Shown: one piece after another, positions 39,101 to 51,065 of the stretch | Layout: every line of letters starts with the position of its first letter | Numbering within the stretch: the stretch's first letter is position 1 | Assembly (NCBI GenBank): GCA_033060915.1 | Contig: CM065386.1 | Span: 6,368,001 to 6,432,000, forward strand | Direction of reading: 5' to 3' | DNA length: 64,000 nt | From: Euryodendron excelsum | Taxonomy: Eukaryota > Streptophyta > Magnoliopsida > Ericales > Pentaphylacaceae | Position numbers and translations under genes: made by a program | The notes under the pieces: model-generated | Databases searched by the model: none | Told to the model about the DNA's origin: nothing | What the model saw: only the letters and a program-made list of their open reading frames with translations

Positions 39101-42100
39101 GGTACGGTTTAAGTAATTTACCGGAAATGCATATGAATCGGAAGAACTAGCTGATTTTTTTGAAAAACTAGTGCATTGATTGGCCAGTTTTTTGAAAAAC
39201 CGTTGACCAGCTTTGACTTTTTAAGTCTCTTTCAAAAATTTGATAATTTGTGGCTCCCAAGAGTTGAACTTGGGAAGTGAAGGTAGAATTAAGCAACATT
39301 ACCACTGCTCCACCTGATTCCTTGTGTTTTACTTTATATTTAAGGTAAAACATATATGAATAAATAAAATATATTTAATTTATAACACCAGTTGAACCAA
39401 TGAACCGTGAATTGGTAACTTCACCGGTTTGATGTCCGATTTGGTTCTGATAACTATGCATATAGTAACCCTTTATATTGAATTCTTACATAGTAGTGCC
39501 ATGAATATAACCTTTTGGTTTAGTATGCATCGAAACTGAAAGGCTTATCTAAGCTGTTTTGTCACAAAGGATAAAAATATGATACAGTTCATAGGTGTCT
39601 CTGTTGAATAGCAGGTTTTGTTAAGCAGTGCAATAAGGGTGGGTGCAAAGGCACTCAACTTTTGGTTCCTATCACCAAAACCCACCAATTGTGAAGGAAG
39701 TTTCACAATATGCAATTCCACCAGAAACATTGTAGGCTTGTAGCATACCCAAGTGATAAAAAATTCATCCCATTCACGACAGTGGTATACGTAAATCAAC
39801 AATATTCAACAAAAAAGTCATACAAAAATGTAACTCTTTTCAGATCCAAATCCAAATAGATAGTTTTTTTTTTTCTTTCTGTTTTCTGTTTTCTTTTTTC
39901 CTTTTTCAACATCATACAAAATCCATAATTCAACTCAAAAGGTCATGCAATTACAAAGTTAAATGTAAAAATAGAACATACTGCTTCAGCAAGAGAATCT
40001 GTGAGCTCCCGCTCATGGGCAGTGTTCTCTATTATTGGGATCACAAGCTCATCATAGTAACCATGTCCTTGAATTCCTTTTATCATTTCCATATGAGTGA
40101 TCTGTAATCAAACAAAAAAGCATAGCAATGAAATGGAAGACACTATCAAAGGACTACACAAAAGTTAATTTTCAACAATTCAATGTAGCCATCTGTTAGT
40201 GCTGTCATCAAAATTGCTTCTATTGTTATTTGGTAATGAGGTAGATCCCTAACCAGAGTTATCAGAAATTCTCTTACGAAGAAAGAAAAGGCCCATTTCT
40301 AAAACCCAAAAATTAAAAAAAGAAACACCAAAAAACCATTCTTTTCCATTTTCCACAAAACTCTTGTAGACAATAATTTCCAATGGGAAATGTTCCCAGG
40401 AGTTCTATGAAATTCAACTGAATTTCTGTTTTTTTTTTTATATTTTTATATAAATCCTATAACAATCTAGTTTCTTAGTAAATTCTTTATTCCATCCTGG
40501 AACCCAACACATTACAGCATTATTTCCATTCAGGTTCCTTTTTCAGCACTTTCCCTTACTAATTATCCATTTTTTTCATCCTTCAAATCTTTGATAACTA
40601 TGACCTTAACATTTTACTAACCTCTTAAAATTCATTCTTTACGTCTTACTGAAATCCAAATCTTAAACCAGGGAAAAAAAAGGTCCAGCCAGCTTAAGCC
40701 ATGCTCTTAAAACAATCACACAAGAAAAACCAACCAGATATCCCCAAGAAAGGGAACTGGTCTGTTATTCTGTAATTCATATAATTGCCTTGTTTCCTCC
40801 ACAAACATATGAGTAAATTCAGGCTATGCATCTCTGGAAAAGGATTACCAACTCAACAATGCCCATCTCAAATTAAGTTAAAACGATTGGAAGGAAAAGA
40901 AAGGTAGACACGTACGATATCTATACTACTCTAGTGAAGGTTGAGCAAAATATCACAAATAAAAGAACGAGTAATTAAGAACATAAACTAGAAAAGTTGG
41001 AGTGGAACTTTATGTCCTCAAATATAAACGTCAAAGGTAAGCACAAACTAATCTATAAAAGGAAAGAGGGATTACATATCAGAAAAATAGATTGGGAAAA
41101 AAAGTTGGACTTGTGTATACTCAGTAACAAGAGCCAAGTTTAAAAATTTACTCGAAACTCCTTTGATAATGGATCGATCATTGTCACGAGACAAGATTCC
41201 ATTCCATGACTGTGGATAACAGCACCAACATTACGCATCTCATATGCCTGGAAAACAAAGCAGAGGTGTTATTTATTTGGTAAAAGAAAATCATGAAAAG
41301 GAAAAACATGAATCAATTCTAGATTTAGTGATAACTACACATCCTGAAACTTCGAAACTATGTTTCCAACAACTTGGCGATTGGGGAAGAGATAGATATT
41401 CCATTGCAGAAATTAAGGGCTTGACCATGCCAAGGTTGTAATACAAGGAATCATGATGCAGAGTACATTCACATGGACCCATTGCAATTGTTCAAATATA
41501 TTCATGATGGGTCAAACATGATTACGAAAGAGAAAGAGTTGAGAAAGGAAAAGGAAAAGGAAAAGGAAAAGGAAAAGAACCAGAGAAAGCACTCAAGCAC
41601 TTAAATACTTTCTGAGATCAAATGAATGGAAATTTAAAGCTATACATGCACTAGGGCTTGGGTGCATCATCTAACTTGTTGAACCCTATCTCTCTGGTCA
41701 CCTTGATGGAAACATGACAAAACCAATGAGACTGCAAATTTTAAAATTTGTTCATACTGATAGTGAAGTGATTTGGCAAGAACATGGGGAAAAAGAAGTT
41801 AACTCAACCCGATTTCTTGTGTCACATAAAAGCTACAAAATTCCAGCTTACAAATGAAAATTATGTAAACTTAAATCTTTAGAAAGATATAGCATGTCAT
41901 AAAGCATTCCTCAAATTTAAGATTCAACTATTATCAACAACTCAGTTCAGCATTTGTCCTGATATCAACACTTGCGATTGGTTTTCCTCGACACAAAGGA
42001 GAAACTCTCCTGAGTCCTGACAGAAAAAAAGCTGAGCATATGAGGAAAGGGAATTTTTTGAAAATGAATAAAGCACAGCAATAACCCCCAACACACACTC

Positions 42101-43621
42101 TGATGTAGGGGTTGTAATACTTCATATGCTAGATTGTAATTGTTCCTCTCTTAGCGAATAGATATACCTCTCAATCACCCAACACAAATACAAAAGAAAG
42201 AAACACTTAAAGATAGCCACATTCTGGATTTATAATTGAGTTTCCTTTCAGCCATTTACCATTGCAAACCAATTACCTTAGGTATATATCAATAGCGACC
42301 CAGTAGTCATTAGAAGTCAGACAAGTACTTTAAAGTATTTGAACAGGGTGTTTAGTTTTTGGGATAGAAAGACAGTAGAAAAGTAAAAGATCCAGAATTT
42401 GATTTTCTTCTCTTTTCCTCCAACTGCAGAGCAAGCAACACAGAGAGCAAGTGGAAATCCAACACAGCCTTTAGAACAACCATAATCAAATCTCATAATG
42501 GCGATCTCCTTTTGATTGTGATTCCTCCATTACCATTTCTCCTAGCAATCTAATTGTCATTAACGACCTCATTCTCCTTAAATTCTACGGTAGAACTACC
42601 ACCATAATACTAAATATTACAAAGCACCACATTAACATCAGCCAAAAGAAGTTATCTCTGCAATATAAGACACAACAGATTGCTCAAATTACCTAAAAAA
42701 GCTCCCACTTCATTCTAAACCAACAAAATAAACAAGCTCATTCATTGAATGGAAATATTAGCCAGTAATTCATTTGAAATTTAGTTAACATTGAGGGGAA
42801 CTCCAATTTATGCACTGGTTTAACTATTATGCTACCATGGGCAATAACTGAAATCACAGATAATTGCACTCGGCAATAATAGGAATGACCAGATTGGTGC
42901 TCAATTCAGAATAATTAACCATTTTCAACCACCCAAATTAACAAGAAGACAAGAAAGAGAAATATAAAAGAAACCCATTTGACAAGGCTGAATGAAGACC
43001 CAAATTGTACACATAAACATAAACATGTAAATACAGATAAACGTTTTAACAACACTAATATAGCATTAATAGAAGTATACCTTCAAGAAGAGAGGAGCAC
43101 AATCAGAACATTTGGGAGGCTTGTGAGGGTACGGCTTCGATATTGGCGAAGACAATATAGACCCACTAGGTGAGACCACATACATGTCCTCTGGAACCAT
43201 TCTTTCCTTCTGTACACCTGTCCACAAGCCCCAAACAAACAACTGAAGCCATTACGACAATAACAAACAAAACCCATATGAAATCAAACAAGAAAGAACA
43301 AGAATATGATCGTGTATGAGGAATCAAGAAAGATTTATACACATATGAAGATGCCTATACGTATAGAAATGAAGATATAGGGAGGGTACCAGAAGGGGAC
43401 ATGACGATGAGCTGGTGGGGTTTGGGGATGGCGTCGTCGTGGACCTTGATGGTGATGCTGCCACCTGTCCCGGAGACCCATCCGAGGTTGTAGAATTGAC
43501 GGCAGAGCTCGGATATCAAGGCCTTTGTTTCTCTCACCGGATTGCTCTCTAGGTACGCCTGTGAAGTTGTCGCCATTTTCACTCCGTTCACAGCTAGCGG
43601 TGCTGCTGAAGCTGCCGCCAT
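36186..43621 (-). CDS. DEP1: Bifunctional methylthioribulose-1-phosphate dehydratase / enolase-phosphatase E1
   Basis: Twelve coding exons, read right to left: 43621-43390, 43217-43081, 41247-41152, 40101-39982, 38523-38434, 38142-37975, 37862-37707, 37326-37177, 37095-36994, 36788-36679, 36577-36459 and 36277-36186. They join in frame to 523 residues (Arabidopsis DEP1 about 507). The enzyme works in the cytosolic methionine salvage (Yang) cycle, which recycles the methylthioadenosine left by ethylene, polyamine and nicotianamine synthesis. The N-terminal class II aldolase-like domain carries the zinc-site histidines in VIHSHGMES (~135, 137) and RNHGIYIWG (~210). The C-terminal HAD domain starts at [12 protein letters not shown] (catalytic Asp ~287), continues through [11 protein letters not shown] and [11 protein letters not shown], and ends with the ENHGF block. 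One intron holds a MITE (39034-39458). The gene looks intact. Confidence 0.95.
39034..39458. mobile_element. hAT-type MITE inside a DEP1 intron
   Basis: The element is 425 bp. The left end catagttatcaaaacc and the complement of the right end (catagttatcagaacc) differ at one of 16 positions. The 8-base word catatagt flanks it directly (39026-39033 and 39459-39466), the target-duplication length of hAT elements. The ends are followed by a CCGG-rich block (gaccggccagttc... / ...accggttt). The centre includes a tRNA-like stretch (about 39250-39320, cctgctc/ttgaac words on the minus strand). It lies within the intron between exons 39982-40101 and 38434-38523 and does not touch splice sites. Confidence 0.85.
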
Positions 43622-43920
43622 TGTTCCAGCCTCTCTCTGATTAATGGTCTAGTGAGAGAAAGAGAAAGTGGGTAGAGAGAGAGAGGGGCTGCGCTTTTCA
43701 GAGACAGGACACGGTGGATGATTCTCTTTTGGCTTAAGGCATAGTTAATGGTTGATTGGAACACGTGTCGTTGATTATTACAACGTTTTAATACTTAATG
43801 GAACTTTTACGGTATCAAAGGCCTTGTTTGGTACTGCAATGCATTTAGTTTATAAGCCCTTTTGCAGTCCAAGTATGTTGTTCTTCTATATTCCTAGTAT
43901 CTCCAGCTTGAAGCAATTCG
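43622..43920 (-). promoter_or_regulatory. DEP1 5' leader and proximal promoter (undefined)
   Basis: A GA-rich leader (about 43650-43690) lies directly upstream of the DEP1 start, typical of plant 5' UTRs. It is followed by ordinary sequence containing cacgtg at about 43762, a G-box-type hexamer. No TATA box could be assigned with confidence. Confidence 0.35.
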
Positions 43921-43929
43921 CAGACCTTC

Positions 43930-45050
43930 AATACAAGCCTATTCACTCGTCGTTATGGCCACCAGTTGACAGACATTGTTGAGTTCTCAATAAAGCTCGT
44001 TTGGTCTCCTTTAACGATTGCCAGCGACATTGCTGGCTCAGCTCCGCGTGGGTTCGGCGTGCCCGAGTTCATTTCCAAGCTCTCATGTTCTGCAATCTTT
44101 TTAAGTTCTTTATTTGGTACTCTTGTCTTGTCGCCCTTATATGTACGTTGGACTTTAAAATTTTGATGGTGTTCGTTGTTTTTGTTGATACTTGTCATTT
44201 GTCGAGCGGGTTCAACATATATCCATTCAATCGTTTGTGGGTTATGTATAATTTTTTTATCATATGGCTGCGTTGGTTGAACTGGTGTTTGCATGATCAA
44301 AAAGGTCAACTGAATGATGCATGTTTGGAACTCGAGAAAGAAAGGGAAGGGAAAGGAAAATAATTTTCCTTCCTTCCTTTGTTTCCTAAAAAATATAAAC
44401 AAATTTTTTTTTCCTCATTTTGTTCCTTTCTTTTAATTCCCCTTTCTTTTTCAATAGTTACCTTATTAATTTTTTTTTCTTTCTTTGAATTTCAAACTTC
44501 CTCAAAACAGGCAAGGTGTTTGGTTGTGTGTTCTCGAGAACTTTGGTTGAGTTGCAATGCAGTAGCTTAAATGTTTCAGTTGAGTGATAGTTCTTCATTT
44601 GTCGAGTGGGTCACCAAGTGTTTGTTTCTTTGTATCAGTTGTGGCTGCTTATAAGGATCAAAATTTCGTTTCGGCACTAATGGCTTTTGGTTGCATACCT
44701 CAGGTTTATAAGATGGTCTTCCAGTGGGTTCTTATTTTGCGTGGGTTCTTATTTTGCTTTTATGCTTTGAGAAAGTATACTAGATTACATTAAGAAGTCC
44801 AATGGAAAATATTGACACACACACAAAGCTCATATCTTCTATATTCTTCCAGAGGCTTTTGCTAATAGTGCTTGTTTTGTTTTACACATTTTATTATTTG
44901 ACCTATCATGAATGATAAGTTTGTGTGCAAAAACCTGTTGTTCGTTTTGATTTACAGTTGAATGAAATGTTGGAACAGAAGGCGCGGACATACATTCAGA
45001 ACATGGACAACGGTGACCTCCCTCAACCATTCCAGGAATCAGGTTCATAA
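43930..45050 (+). pseudogene. Exon fragments of a decayed gene, possibly a chloroplast DnaJ-type Cys-rich protein
   Basis: Three exon-like pieces lie in order. About 43930-44095 encodes a segment with DIVEFSIKLVWSPLTIA and GSAPRGFGVPEFISKLS. About 44639-44705, after a cag acceptor, encodes VVAAYKDQNF. 44958-45050, after a ttacag acceptor, encodes LNEMLEQKARTYIQNMDNG and a stop. The first and last pieces resemble, from memory, the N-proximal and C-terminal parts of a conserved plant protein with a DnaJ-type cysteine-rich zinc domain. The whole middle, including the Cys-rich domain, is absent, and no start codon exon is seen. I read it as a deleted, non-functional copy, although a new short gene assembled from these exons is not excluded. 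The family name is the weak point. Confidence 0.4.
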
Positions 45051-45499
45051 GGTTTTGCTCTAACCCTTTGTCCCTTCTTCATCTTGCCTTCTTGTTGGAT
45101 TATGAACTTGAATAGAAATTCACAGAATTGACAAAGGATTCCCTAATTTCTGGAACATGCCGTTATTTTGACTAATAATCATGATGGCTGCGGGGTATTT
45201 TTGGTGAGAGATGATGTTTTGGCTTCCAGCACGTACGTGCCATTTAACGTACTCCAAATTTTGAAAGCCTTCCTGGCTTCCACACTCGATAAAAAAAGAA
45301 TTCAGTTTTGCAGTGAACTTGGAATTACATGTCATGGTGATATATTGAAATTATGTTCTCTTTGTATTATTGAACTGCAGTAAGTTTTTGCAACACATGG
45401 ATTTATTTTCTGCAGATAAAAACTCGGGCGGTCCTTGTTTTGATGGTTTCAGCTGGATGCTTGAAGCAGCAACCTTGTTTCTCAACTGTGACTTGGCGA

Positions 45500-46310
45500 C
45501 ATTTTTTTATGTTTGTTGAGAGACTAGTTCATTTGGGGATTGTGTATGGAGTTGTGTGAGAGGTGAATGGTCAAACTTGATAGAGGGAGATCCTCTGGGA
45601 AGTTATGGCAGTCGTTGTTTAGGTGGAGAATCACCGGAGGTGGAAAAGAGAGAGTTGAGGCGGTCCTACTAAGAGAGAGAGAGTGACAGTGTCCTAAAAG
45701 AGCTGTAGAGATATCAAAATATTCTCAAAGATTGGTGGTGAGCATTCAATATAGAGTGAATGCCTTTGATGGAGAAGGGGATTCCCTTTATATAGGTAAG
45801 GGAGACCCTCCATGATTGGTTCTTCAACCATCGAGATCTTTGGTGATTAACTTCTCAGACCTGTAACTGCAGCCCTTTGGTGATTGGCTCTTCAAGTCTG
45901 AGGGCTTCTCGAAGGCTGATATTCTGAATATCAACTTTATGCCTCTGCCTTTGTGGGTGGCAATGATTCAGGCGGCTCATAATTTGGCATGCATTAAATG
46001 CGCTTGTCGGTTTGTGTGCTTGTCATTTGCATGGTGGAGACCTCTCTCTCTTTAAGACCGGTCAGAGGGGGGAGGCCCCTCTGCGGAGAGGTTTCATGGC
46101 CGTACTAGGAAGTGTCAAGCGCAAGGCCATGGGCGAGGGCCATAGAGGAGATGTTCCAAGGTCACACTGGGGAGTATCTCGGGGTCATATGGGCAAGGGC
46201 CCTGGTGCCTTAGCTCGGAGGAGACGCTCTTCACGCCATCCCCAATAGGAGATTTTACCTTAGTTCACGTGTCGCCTCAATGGACTACCACATGGGACCA
46301 AATGTATGGA
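45500..46310. mobile_element. Possible LTR or other transposon remnant
   Basis: This stretch differs in composition from its neighbours (more G and C) and has no conserved protein. It contains a TATA-like ccctttatatagg at about 45790 and short imperfect direct repeats (attggttcttcaacc / attggctcttcaagtc). It ends in a block with cacgtgtcgcctcaatgg and cccacatgggacc-type words often seen in plant LTRs. No matching second LTR, primer-binding site or target duplication was found, so the call is tentative. Confidence 0.3.
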
Positions 46311-46879
46311 GAGAAAGGCTGTACAACACCTAAATGTCTTAATATGTAAGAGAATTGAACACTTGTACTTACGGAGATCTTTCTTCAAAGAGCTGCTCTG
46401 GATGGGGGGTTCAAAGAATTTTCCCCTTAGTTCTTTCTTCTTTTTATTCAGGTACTTAATGCTTTCGTTCCTATATTTTGTGCAATGGAAAATTGTTTAA
46501 AATGATAGGTTTGAGTTCAGTCACGTCAAGTCATTTAAAATTTCTATATATTTTTTCTATTTGTATAGCGTTGCTACAAACTAAATGACAATAATAACAT
46601 AATTACGAACCTTGTAAGTTGTAAAAACCTTTGCTTTTCATCCACCTTGTTTGTAGCCAAACAGATGATAAAGAACAAAATATTCTCACTCCATCAACAT
46701 CAGATTAAACATCATCATAGGATAATCATAATAAGAATAATTAGCAGTAACACATTGTAATTTAGAGTTGAATTGAGCACCGAACTCAGAAAACGGTAAT
46801 GAGACGTAGAATTTACGTGTATATTATATATACATATATATTTGTTTTGTAGGTCTTCATTATGCCACTCTCTCTCATA

Positions 46880-47227
46880 TCAGTAATCATTCTCACCCCT
46901 AGCACAGCGAGTGATTATGCTGCAACCGCGCTGGTAAGGATTAGCCCTTTCTCTTTCCTGGCAATTGTAGTAAGAAGCACCACGTCGACTGCATGGGATG
47001 TTGTTCCTTGCAAGTGCGTCATAGGAGATGAATCGTTGAGCTTGCCCTTCTTGGCTTGATTCAGAATCCACGTCTTCCTCCATTGGGTTGGTTTCATCTC
47101 CCACAAGCCCGCTGGGGGCTGCAGCCAAGATATGGGTAAGCCCCCACTCGGTTTCGCCAAGCAACGTTGACTCTGCCACCATGGCCAAGGCCAGGAGGAG
47201 GACAACTAGCCCGAGCCTAGCAGCCAT
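46880..47227 (-). CDS. RALF-family peptide hormone precursor
   Basis: A single exon of 115 residues. A hydrophobic signal peptide (ARLGLVVLLLALAMV) opens an acidic pro-region, followed by the mature RALF domain. That domain has the receptor-binding FISY (family YISY), four cysteines (IPCSRRGASYYNC and RGCSIITRC) and the conserved ANPYQRGC block. RALF peptides are secreted, bind CrRLK1L receptors such as FERONIA with LORELEI-type partners and LRX proteins, and alkalinise the apoplast. Most RALF precursors carry an RRxL site for the subtilase S1P just before YISY. Here that position reads SSQEGQAQRF, so the site is missing. The C-terminal tail CARGENDY extends a few residues past the last Cys. 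The start at 47227 is the first ATG in frame. Confidence 0.92.
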   Translation of the reverse strand: MAARLGLVVLLLALAMVAESTLLGETEWGLTHILAAAPSGLVGDETNPMEEDVDSESSQEGQAQRFISYDALARNNIPCSRRGASYYNCQERERANPYQRGCSIITRCARGENDY

Positions 47228-50200
47228 TAGGGGAGAGCACAAAGACAAATATTGTCAGGAAGAAAAAGTTAAGAATAGGTGAGAGAGAGACAGAGAGTTT
47301 TGTTTTCCCTGCAGCCCTTCCTGTTGGAGGAGGGAGAGAGGTGGATTGGACGGCTAAAGGCAGTGGAGATGGTGGAGCTATGGGGAGAGAAGGGGTGCTG
47401 AGTTTTCGGTATTGGGACGTAGGTAATGCAGAATTTGTATTGCTAAGGGCCCGTTTCTTGCTCCTTGATTTGCTATAGCCTATGGGCTAATTAGCCTGGC
47501 ATATCTATCTATATGGTTAAACAGAGCCATATATATTAAGAACTAGGACAAGTTTTGTTAGGCTCTGTGTGAAATCCTTGTCCTAGGATCTTTGTCCAGC
47601 TGCTCTTCTGGCTGTCCACAATCTATATATGGATCTCTCTCTCTCTCTCTCTCTCTCTCTAGATGATCATTTGCTTTGATAAACTCCAATTCGTTGCTGT
47701 CCACCTCAATTAAGTAGAATTTATTGTGTGAATTTGCAACTAAAATGAGTTGGCTTGAATGGGTTCGTTTTGTGTGTTGTTTGACAGCTCCTTGGCTCTA
47801 TAATTAGAGGGTTTCTCCAAATAATTGAATTAAATTATCGCATATAGTGTTGGTTCTTGCCTAACAAGTTAAATAACTCAAAAATCAATCCTTAGTATTA
47901 GAAAAAATTTCTCCAAACCTATGGTAACTACAATTTGTCCAAATGTAAATATGCCATGGAGAAATTATTCGGTGGTAAGGTGGCTTGGTATTTTCATTAA
48001 TCATCTCTTCCTAGTTTAGTTCGTTCCTCATTTGGTAGATTTCAAAATGGGATTTCTTATTTTAAGGTTCATTTCGTAGTTTAACTTAGATTATGACTAT
48101 TGATAGAGTGAGTTAATGAAACATGATTCAAGTAACTAACTTGAGTTGCTAGTTGAAAAAAGCTTTCTTGAGTCGAGTTGAGTTGAGTTATTTCTAAAAT
48201 TTTTAGTGAAATTGCTGACCTCGAAGGAACTCATCAAGTAACAATCTTATAAGAGAAAAATTAAGATTAAACTTGCTTTGCCTATTGAAACTAATACCAA
48301 TGTCAAAATAAATGAAAAAAAAGAAAAACATCGACCTCAATGTTTAAAAACTCGATTTACTCGATGCGAGTCAACTGAGTTGATTCAATGCGATGAAAGA
48401 ATGAGTAACTCGAATGAAAACTCGATATATTTTGAGTTTTTGTATGACTCTCCGAATTTTGCTCGGACCAAGTTGAATTGCTTTAGAAGTATATATGTAC
48501 CAGAAAATCATAAATAAATAAAAAATATATATCTTATATTGACACATAACTCTTCTAATTTTCAGAACCAAACTGATGATGCAACGTACAAACAAAGGGA
48601 TAAAATAAAAACCATGATTGATGTGGGTTTCTTTTCTGCTCTATTATTGTCTAAAAACTTTTTCGTATTGTCTTGAGCGTACAGGGAAAATGGAGTAGTC
48701 TTAGTCTAACTTTAGTCTGCAGATAAGAATCACCCGGGCAAAGAGGGTTGGACAATGCCTGTCAATTCCACCACATATAATTATAGGAGTATGTCAGAAC
48801 TTTCTGCTTTTTCCTTTTTCATTTTTTTTGGGTTAGGTTCGGACAAATTACTGTAGTCATCACCATATTTTGGGTTAGGTTCGAACAAATTGCCGTCTCG
48901 TGTTCATCGTTACAATTATTATATAGCTATAAAAATATATATTTATTAACAAAATATTTATTTATAAAATTTAATATTATTCATAACAAATATTATTTAA
49001 TATTAATTATTTTAACAAAACATAAAGTCTAAAAATGACAATGAACCGGGACAGGATAATGAATGATACCTCCAACTCCTCCATCTACAAAATTCAGCTT
49101 TATTCCCACCTCATACTTGTACGAGAGATTTTATTAGAGGTTGATTCCCATCCTATAGGTACAAGCTTCTGTTCATCCTCACTTCTGTACTTGTCAAGCC
49201 TAATTTAAAATCCAAATGATCACAAATCAACTCATATTTCAACTATCCTCTCAAAACATAAGATTTCAGTATTCGAATTAAACCTATAAATGCTGAGTTA
49301 TTTAATAAAATTAAATAATTGAACGTAAATAATTGAAATTCTTACCGGTACTGACTAGAAGATCTAGAAAAAAAAATGCAAAAATTCTTGGCCGCCGCCG
49401 CCCCCCCTGTTTATGGCTACCGTTTATTGGTTTTCATCACTTTTTAAAATTTATGGTTAAGCTCTTATTTTTTAGTTTTAATATTTATAATTGAGCCTCA
49501 GGTAATTAAATCAACAAATAAGGCAGGACGGAGGGGGAAAAAAATTAAGTCCATCCCCACCTTCATAAATGCATGAGTTTAATTTAACACTTCTATCATC
49601 GTTTTAAATATTTTATATTTTCTTTAAATGAGACGGGTTTGATTAGATCTTTATCTTTTCCTGATTCACTTCATCCCCAAGTCGTGTTATCTAATTAAAA
49701 TATATATTTAAAAATACTTAAAAAATACATTATTGTCTAGTATATGTCTAACACATATTCTAATAGTGTTAGACATACAATAAAATTAAATTATTGTAAT
49801 AAATTAAAATACTTAGAGGACACATTATTATAGTGTCTAACACACATTTATTATCAAAATATAATAAAATTAAATTATTTTGTAATAAATTACATAAAAA
49901 TCGATACCGTTCAATAAATTCAGTATTGGTCGGTATCATCAATACCATCAGTATTAACTAGTATACACTAGTATGAAACTCATTTTTGGTACTATACTGA
50001 CCAATACAATACAATATTAATAACTATGGTCATCTTTGCTCCAATGCTTTGTTAGGTGGGAGGAATGAAAACTGGCTATGAGGAGCACAAAGGAGAGAGA
50101 AGCTAAGGAAAAAACGTTCTCACTGTTTGGGAAGGAATTAGTCCCCCCCCCCCAAAAAGTGAGTATATTTTACTATTATACCTTATATATTAGCACAAGG

Positions 50201-51065
50201 ATATTCTTTCAAAAAGAAAATATGGATGCAAGATGTCCCTTTCTTTGCCTCAATTTTTTTTGACAGTTCAATCATCTTAAAGGATCACGTGATCTTATTC
50301 CTTTCACAATATCAATAGGTCCCTATTAAGCAGAATCAAAAACTCCACTAGGCCTTTCTAGCAAGAAGAATTCACTATCATTGTGAGAGTAAAAAGAGGG
50401 CTACGTAGTACTTCAAGAAGACTGAATAATTTTTCTTTTTATTCTGAGGATGGATTTGGCAAAGGAGATTAAGAAAGAAGACCTGGCATAAATACGGTTT
50501 TCCTGGTTAATTGGAGGGAAGGGTACGAGAAAAAGGAAGAGAGATGGGGCCACTTACTTTCTCATTCTACTTAATCATTCATGTTCACAAGTGGGTAGAA
50601 AAGAGGACATCCTTGGCCTCTACGTTCAACACTTTCTACTTCTTAGTTTGCCCTTAACAGGGCAGTAGTGCTCCTAAAAGATGTAAAACATAATGGTAAT
50701 TTGGTAAAATTAGTCATGTCTTTGTCCAAGGAAGGTATGTAAATTTTCTTTGCCTTTTGTTCATACCTTTCCTCCCATCTAAATTTCCATCTCTTCCACC
50801 AAACGGGCCATAAGGATTCACTTGTCCCCCCGATTTAAGTTTTCTTTCTTATTTCCTTCGTACTAAATGAATAAAACTGTCTTCATTCTTCCATTTTCCT
50901 GTTTTTAATTTTTCTTCGAATCTTTTCCTCATAGCAAAATCGATTATAATAAGAAAAGCGAAAACAAAGTTCATTGTTAGACCGAATGCAACCCGTGGAA
51001 ATATGAAAACGGCACAGCAGTTCTTCTTCATGCCAGCCATATGAAGACGAAGACTTTGCATGACG
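47228..51065. other. RALF upstream region and AT-rich intergenic spacer
   Basis: No gene is recognised in about 3.8 kb. It contains a GA-rich likely RALF leader (47280-47340), a CT run (47634-47660) and several stretches of very AT-rich DNA (48930-49990) with local imperfect repeats, for example the gtctaacaca words near 49735-49850. Short C homopolymers lie near 49405 and 50144-50153. Near 51040-51080 the phrase gacgaagactttgca occurs twice in tandem, just at the left edge of the duplicated block. Confidence 0.5.
47634..47660. repeat. (CT)n microsatellite
   Basis: About 13 CT units. Confidence 0.9.

Noticed and set aside
41540..41578. Repeated ggaaaa units in a DEP1 intron
   Set aside because: Short simple-sequence repeat within an intron; no effect on splice sites.
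43953..44402. 149-codon minus-strand frame
   Set aside because: It overlaps plus-strand exon-like pieces with conserved-looking residues; the antisense product is unlike any family I know.
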